Source: Clostridium merdae
GTDB lineage: Bacteria; Bacillota; Clostridia; Oscillospirales; Acutalibacteraceae
Length of the DNA: 64,000 nucleotides
NCBI RefSeq assembly: GCF_900176635.1
Contig: NZ_FXLN01000002.1
Location: 248,001-312,000 of the forward strand
Direction: 5' to 3'
The notes below the pieces were generated by a model, which saw only the letters and a list, made by a program, of their open reading frames with translations, was not told the origin of the DNA and did no database searches. Position 1 is the first letter of the stretch, and each line of letters opens with the position of its first letter. Below, piece after piece: positions 60,954 through 64,000 of the stretch. The position numbers and the translations under genes are program-made.

Positions 60954-61727
60954 ATGAACCAGTACCAAAATGTGTTTAAGCGTTACGAAAAAAAGTATTT
61001 GCTCAGCCAAATGCAGTACGCTGCACTGGAAGCGGGGCTGACACCTTATATGAAGCAAGACCAATATGGCCAGCATACCATTTGCAACCTGTATTTGGAT
61101 ACCGACGATTACCAGCTGATTCGTACTTCTTTAGAAAAGCCACTATATAAAGAAAAGATACGCGTTCGCAGCTATGGTGTGCCACAGCAGGATGATACCG
61201 TATTTTTAGAGTTGAAAAAGAAGTACAAGGGTGTGGTTTATAAACGGAGAGTTTCTCTGCCGTTAACAGATGCAATGCGCTTTTTGGATAATGGGGTACA
61301 ACCGCAGGAGAATTCTCAAATCGTAAAAGAGATTCAGTGGTTTTTAGAGAATTACCAGCCAAAGCCAAAGGTTTTTATTGGGTATGACCGAACCGCATTG
61401 TTTGGCCGTGAAGATGCGGAACTGCGGATGACCTTTGACCGGAATTTACGCTGGCGAGATTCTTTTTTAGATTTAAGCAGCGGTGACTATGGTTCTTATA
61501 TAATTAAACCAGAGCAGATTTTGCTGGAAATTAAAGCACCCGGTGCCATGCCCTTGTGGCTTTGCCACCTGCTTTCGGAGCTGGAGATTTACCCGGTTTC
61601 CTTTTCAAAGTATGGGAGCTGCTATAAAGATTTTTTGGCTTGTTCGGGTACGTTTTTACCCCATTGTAGTAATTCGCCCAAAAGAGAAGCATATGAAAAG
61701 AAATTAGGAGGAATCATTTGTGCTTAA
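60954..61727 (+). CDS. VTC-domain (polyphosphate polymerase type) protein
   Basis: A 257-residue protein with the VTC tunnel-fold domain, which in yeast Vtc4 makes polyphosphate from ATP. Basic and acidic tunnel residues are kept: FKRYEKKYLL near 8-17, KEKIRVRSYG near 68-77, LELKKKYKGVVYKRR near 87-101, FIGYDRTAL and LLEIKAPG. The ATG at 60954 follows GATGGAGGAAAG. The DUF4956 gene overlaps by 8 bp. Bacterial VTC proteins paired with DUF4956 are poorly understood, and polymerase activity is only suggested. Confidence 0.88.
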   Translation: MNQYQNVFKRYEKKYLLSQMQYAALEAGLTPYMKQDQYGQHTICNLYLDTDDYQLIRTSLEKPLYKEKIRVRSYGVPQQDDTVFLELKKKYKGVVYKRRVSLPLTDAMRFLDNGVQPQENSQIVKEIQWFLENYQPKPKVFIGYDRTALFGREDAELRMTFDRNLRWRDSFLDLSSGDYGSYIIKPEQILLEIKAPGAMPLWLCHLLSELEIYPVSFSKYGSCYKDFLACSGTFLPHCSNSPKREAYEKKLGGIICA

Positions 61728-62403
61728 CAGTATTTTATTGTCTTCCGCAGCTACTACCACCACGGTTGGAATGACTGAATTATTTTATTGCACGCTGGCA
61801 TCCATTCTACTGGGGTTGGGAGTCGCGTTGTGCTATATGTTCCGAAATACGTACAGCAAAAGCTTTGTGGTCACTCTCGTGCTAATGCCTGTGATTGTTC
61901 AAACCGTTATTATTCTGGTAAATGGAAATTTAGGAACGGGAATTGCTGTAATGGGAGCGTTTAATTTGGTACGGTTCCGTTCAATTCCTGGCAGTGCCAG
62001 AGAGATAGGCAGCATATTCTTAGCAATGGCAATTGGCCTTGCAACCGGTACGGGGTACCTAGTGTTTGCCACGGTATTCCTTGTTTTGGTGGGGGTTATT
62101 ACAATCGTTTTATATTCAACTTCCTTTGCTGCGCCGAAGCAAATTCGCAAAGAGCTAAAAATTGCATTACCTGAAGATCGTGATTACAGCGGGGTATTTG
62201 ACGATTTATTTGATAAATATACCAAGGGAGCAGAACTGATACAGGTGAAAACGGTAAATATGGGAAGCCTTTATGAACTGCGATACCATGTGATTTTACC
62301 CTCTCCCGTTGTAGAGAAAGAATTTATGGATGCGCTCCGCTGCCGCAACGGTAACCTTAGTATCTCTTGCGGGCAGGTTTCAAATCTTCGTGATGAGCTG
62401 TAA
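61720..62403 (+). CDS. DUF4956 membrane protein
   Basis: A 227-residue protein with four membrane helices in the first 145 residues and a soluble C-terminal domain. The blocks LVLMPVIVQTVIILVNGNLG and GAFNLVRFRSIPGSAREIGSIFL (about residues 48-100) are the DUF4956 signature, the latter a polar loop rich in Arg and Ser between helices. The GTG start overlaps the VTC gene by 8 bp. The conserved pairing suggests that both act together at the membrane, for example to make or move polyphosphate. No direct evidence exists in the sequence. Confidence 0.88.
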   Translation: MLNSILLSSAATTTTVGMTELFYCTLASILLGLGVALCYMFRNTYSKSFVVTLVLMPVIVQTVIILVNGNLGTGIAVMGAFNLVRFRSIPGSAREIGSIFLAMAIGLATGTGYLVFATVFLVLVGVITIVLYSTSFAAPKQIRKELKIALPEDRDYSGVFDDLFDKYTKGAELIQVKTVNMGSLYELRYHVILPSPVVEKEFMDALRCRNGNLSISCGQVSNLRDEL

Positions 62404-62416
62404 TGGGGGAATAATT

Positions 62417-64000
62417 ATGAGAAAAAAGAGGAAAGCACTTTGGGCAGCAATTTTATCTGCCATATTGCTGCTCAATATAGTGGTTGGTTGTTCCTCGCAA
62501 AACAATACTACCAGCAGTGCAGTGGGAGATGTTTCCACAGAAAAACCAATTACTGTGGAATACGCAAAGGACGATTTGGATGCGGCATGGAGCGAAGCTG
62601 CCGCCACCACAATTACGCTAAGTGATGCTACCGCAACCGTTCAGGGCAGCGGAGCAGCGGTAAAGGATAGCACTGTAACCATAAATGCAGCGGGAACCTA
62701 TTTGCTTCGTGGCAAGCTGACAAAAGGACAAATCCTAGTAAATGCAGGAAAAGAGGATTTGGTTCGTTTGGTTTTAGATGGTGTGTCGCTTTCTAGCTCA
62801 GTAAGCGCTCCTATTTACTCCATGCAAGCGGGTAAAACAGTAATTGTGCTGGCAGAGGGAAGCAAAAATACAGTTACAGATGCTGCAAATTATCAATTCG
62901 ATAGTGCGGATACAGACGAACCCAATGCAGCTATTTTCAGTAAGGGAGACATGACAATTAATGGGACTGGCTCATTAACCGTAATCGGGAATTTTGAAAA
63001 TGGAATTGGCTGTAAAGATACATTAAAAATTGTAAGCGGCAGTGTTGATGTTACCGCCGCCAATGACGGAATTAAGGGACGAGATGCAGTAGCAATTAAG
63101 GACGGCACGATTACGGTAGTGTCGAAAGGGGATGCCATTCGCTCAAATAACGATGAGGATACAGCCAAGGGCTGGATTGCCATTGAGGGAGGAAACTTTA
63201 CCATAACGAGCGAGCAGGACGCCGTGCAGGCCGAAACTATTTTACAAGTAACAGGCGGCACATTCCAGATTGTTTCTGGTGGAGGGAGCGCAAATGCACC
63301 AATACGCCAAGATGAGCCAGGCGGGCCCTGGGGAAGAATGGAAGGAGCTGGTGGATTTCCTGCCAACGGGGGTACAGACAATACTTCTTCCAATATAGAG
63401 CAAAAAGGAAATGGTCGGCCACAACGACCCGATGGCACGCCTCCTGCCGACAATCAGAAGGAATCAGACAATAAAACAAACTCCAGTTCAAGTATCATTC
63501 AAAATCAAGCAGATACAAAAAGTGAGAGTAGTTCAGCCGCCACAGAAGAGAATACAGAAACAGTTAGCACCAAAGCTCTGAAAGGGGGAAGTAGGGTATT
63601 TCTTAGTGGCGGTAAGTTCCAAATCGATTCAGCCGATGATGCCGTACATTCGAATGGTTCTGTAATTGTAACGGGTGGCGAACTAAATATCTCAACCGGA
63701 GACGATGGAATGCATGCGGATGCAGACTTAGTCGTACAGGATGGAACAATCACCATAAGCAAGAGCTACGAAGGGCTGGAAGGCTCTACGGTCTCTATCA
63801 GCGGAGGAACCATTCATATTACCTCGAGTGATGACGGAATCAATGCCGCAGGAGGAAGCGACGATGACACTGCTTCAAGAGACATGTTTCAGGCAAACGA
63901 GAATAATGAGATACGTTTTTCCGGCGGATATGTTGTAATTAATGCCTCGGGTGACGGTATTGATTCCAACGGAAATGTAGTACAAGCGGGAGGTGCGGTT
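62417..64000 (+). CDS. Surface lipoprotein with carbohydrate-binding-type (DUF4353) repeats, cut by window edge
   Basis: At least 528 residues, open to the right edge. The signal ends IVVGCSS, so it is a lipoprotein. The body resembles the DUF4353 carbohydrate-binding domain-containing proteins: short beta-helix-like repeats such as GDMTINGTGSLTV, DTLKIVSGSVDVTAANDGIKG, GGKFQIDSADDAVHS and GGTIHITSSDDGINAAGG, with a recurring DDGI/DDAV turn likely to bind calcium. A low-complexity Gly/Asn/Ser/Gln segment interrupts the repeats near residues 295-390. ATG 62417 follows GGGGGA. Together with VTC and DUF4956 genes it forms a recurrent surface module. Confidence 0.87.
   Translation, partial: MRKKRKALWAAILSAILLLNIVVGCSSQNNTTSSAVGDVSTEKPITVEYAKDDLDAAWSEAAATTITLSDATATVQGSGAAVKDSTVTINAAGTYLLRGKLTKGQILVNAGKEDLVRLVLDGVSLSSSVSAPIYSMQAGKTVIVLAEGSKNTVTDAANYQFDSADTDEPNAAIFSKGDMTINGTGSLTVIGNFENGIGCKDTLKIVSGSVDVTAANDGIKGRDAVAIKDGTITVVSKGDAIRSNNDEDTAKGWIAIEGGNFTITSEQDAVQAETILQVTGGTFQIVSGGGSANAPIRQDEPGGPWGRMEGAGGFPANGGTDNTSSNIEQKGNGRPQRPDGTPPADNQKESDNKTNSSSSIIQNQADTKSESSSAATEENTETVSTKALKGGSRVFLSGGKFQIDSADDAVHSNGSVIVTGGELNISTGDDGMHADADLVVQDGTITISKSYEGLEGSTVSISGGTIHITSSDDGINAAGGSDDDTASRDMFQANENNEIRFSGGYVVINASGDGIDSNGNVVQAGGAV

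Noticed and set aside
62893..63453. Open frame of 186 codons on the minus strand inside the surface lipoprotein gene
   Set aside because: The product is low in complexity and mirrors the repeat gene; the opposite frame has a signal peptide, RBS and recognisable repeats.
1..64000. CRISPR array, tRNA/rRNA, insertion sequence, phage or integrase genes
   Set aside because: Scanned by eye on both strands: no regularly spaced repeats, no transposase or integrase motifs and no tRNA-like cloverleaf with TTCRANYCY were found.

Overview
The window looks like chromosome of a low-to-mid GC Gram-positive anaerobe (Bacillota, class Clostridia; a gut Oscillospirales-type organism is my best inference). The reasons are a type IV pilus operon without secretin or outer-membrane genes, lipoprotein signal peptides throughout, frequent TTG/GTG starts behind strong AGGAGG-type ribosome binding sites, a YesMN-type two-component system, an ECF folate transporter and citrate lyase genes. 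No tRNA, rRNA, CRISPR array, insertion sequence or phage gene was recognised. Both ends cut through genes (pilB at the left, a surface lipoprotein at the right).

Layout. (1) 1-6428: type IV pilus operon pilB-pilT-pilC-pilA-pilD-pilM-pilN-pilO, closed by a terminator. (2) 6586-9013: glycosyltransferase 2/GtrA fusion, phosphodiester glycosidase-like protein and a small membrane protein. (3) 9060-20994, minus strand: L-arabinose locus, in transcription order yesN-like regulator, yesM-like kinase, YtfQ/YtfR/YtfT/YjfF-type furanose ABC transporter, araB, araA, araD. (4) 21543-30801: dipeptide/oligopeptide ABC transporter operon with two M20 peptidases and a cytidylate-kinase-like protein, read from a consensus promoter through a terminator-like leader. 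(5) 30827-33462: AraC regulator and GLUG-repeat lipoprotein, each preceded by the same 16-bp palindrome. (6) 33598-35400: EAL-CBS-GGDEF protein. (7) 35455-41485: folD; a compact minus-strand operon (ferredoxin, membrane polyferredoxin, ArsR, rhodanese, methyltransferase) with a perfect 28-bp operator; DUF134 and NifX-like genes; a YeiH-type exporter; 5-formyl-THF cyclo-ligase. (8) 41518-49444: citrate fermentation locus, citC-D-E-F-X and a CitMHS transporter leftward, GntR regulator and citG rightward. (9) 49471-51470: AbrB-family membrane protein and the folate ECF S-component FolT. (10) 51575-58691: a transporter behind a roughly 460-nt structured leader, then DUF3870, alanine dehydrogenase, an NlpC/P60 endopeptidase, an M19 dipeptidase and a GntR regulator, which together suggest use of cell-wall peptides. 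(11) 58800-64000: OmpR-type two-component system divergent from a VTC-domain protein, DUF4956 membrane protein and a large carbohydrate-binding-type surface lipoprotein.

The strongest new-looking signals are regulatory: the ArsR operator whose half-site contains the promoter -10, paired with a two-cysteine ArsR; the matched palindromes before the AraC gene and the GLUG lipoprotein; and the long leader RNA with an internal terminator at 51605-52074. All functional statements come from reading motifs and gene order; no database search was run.
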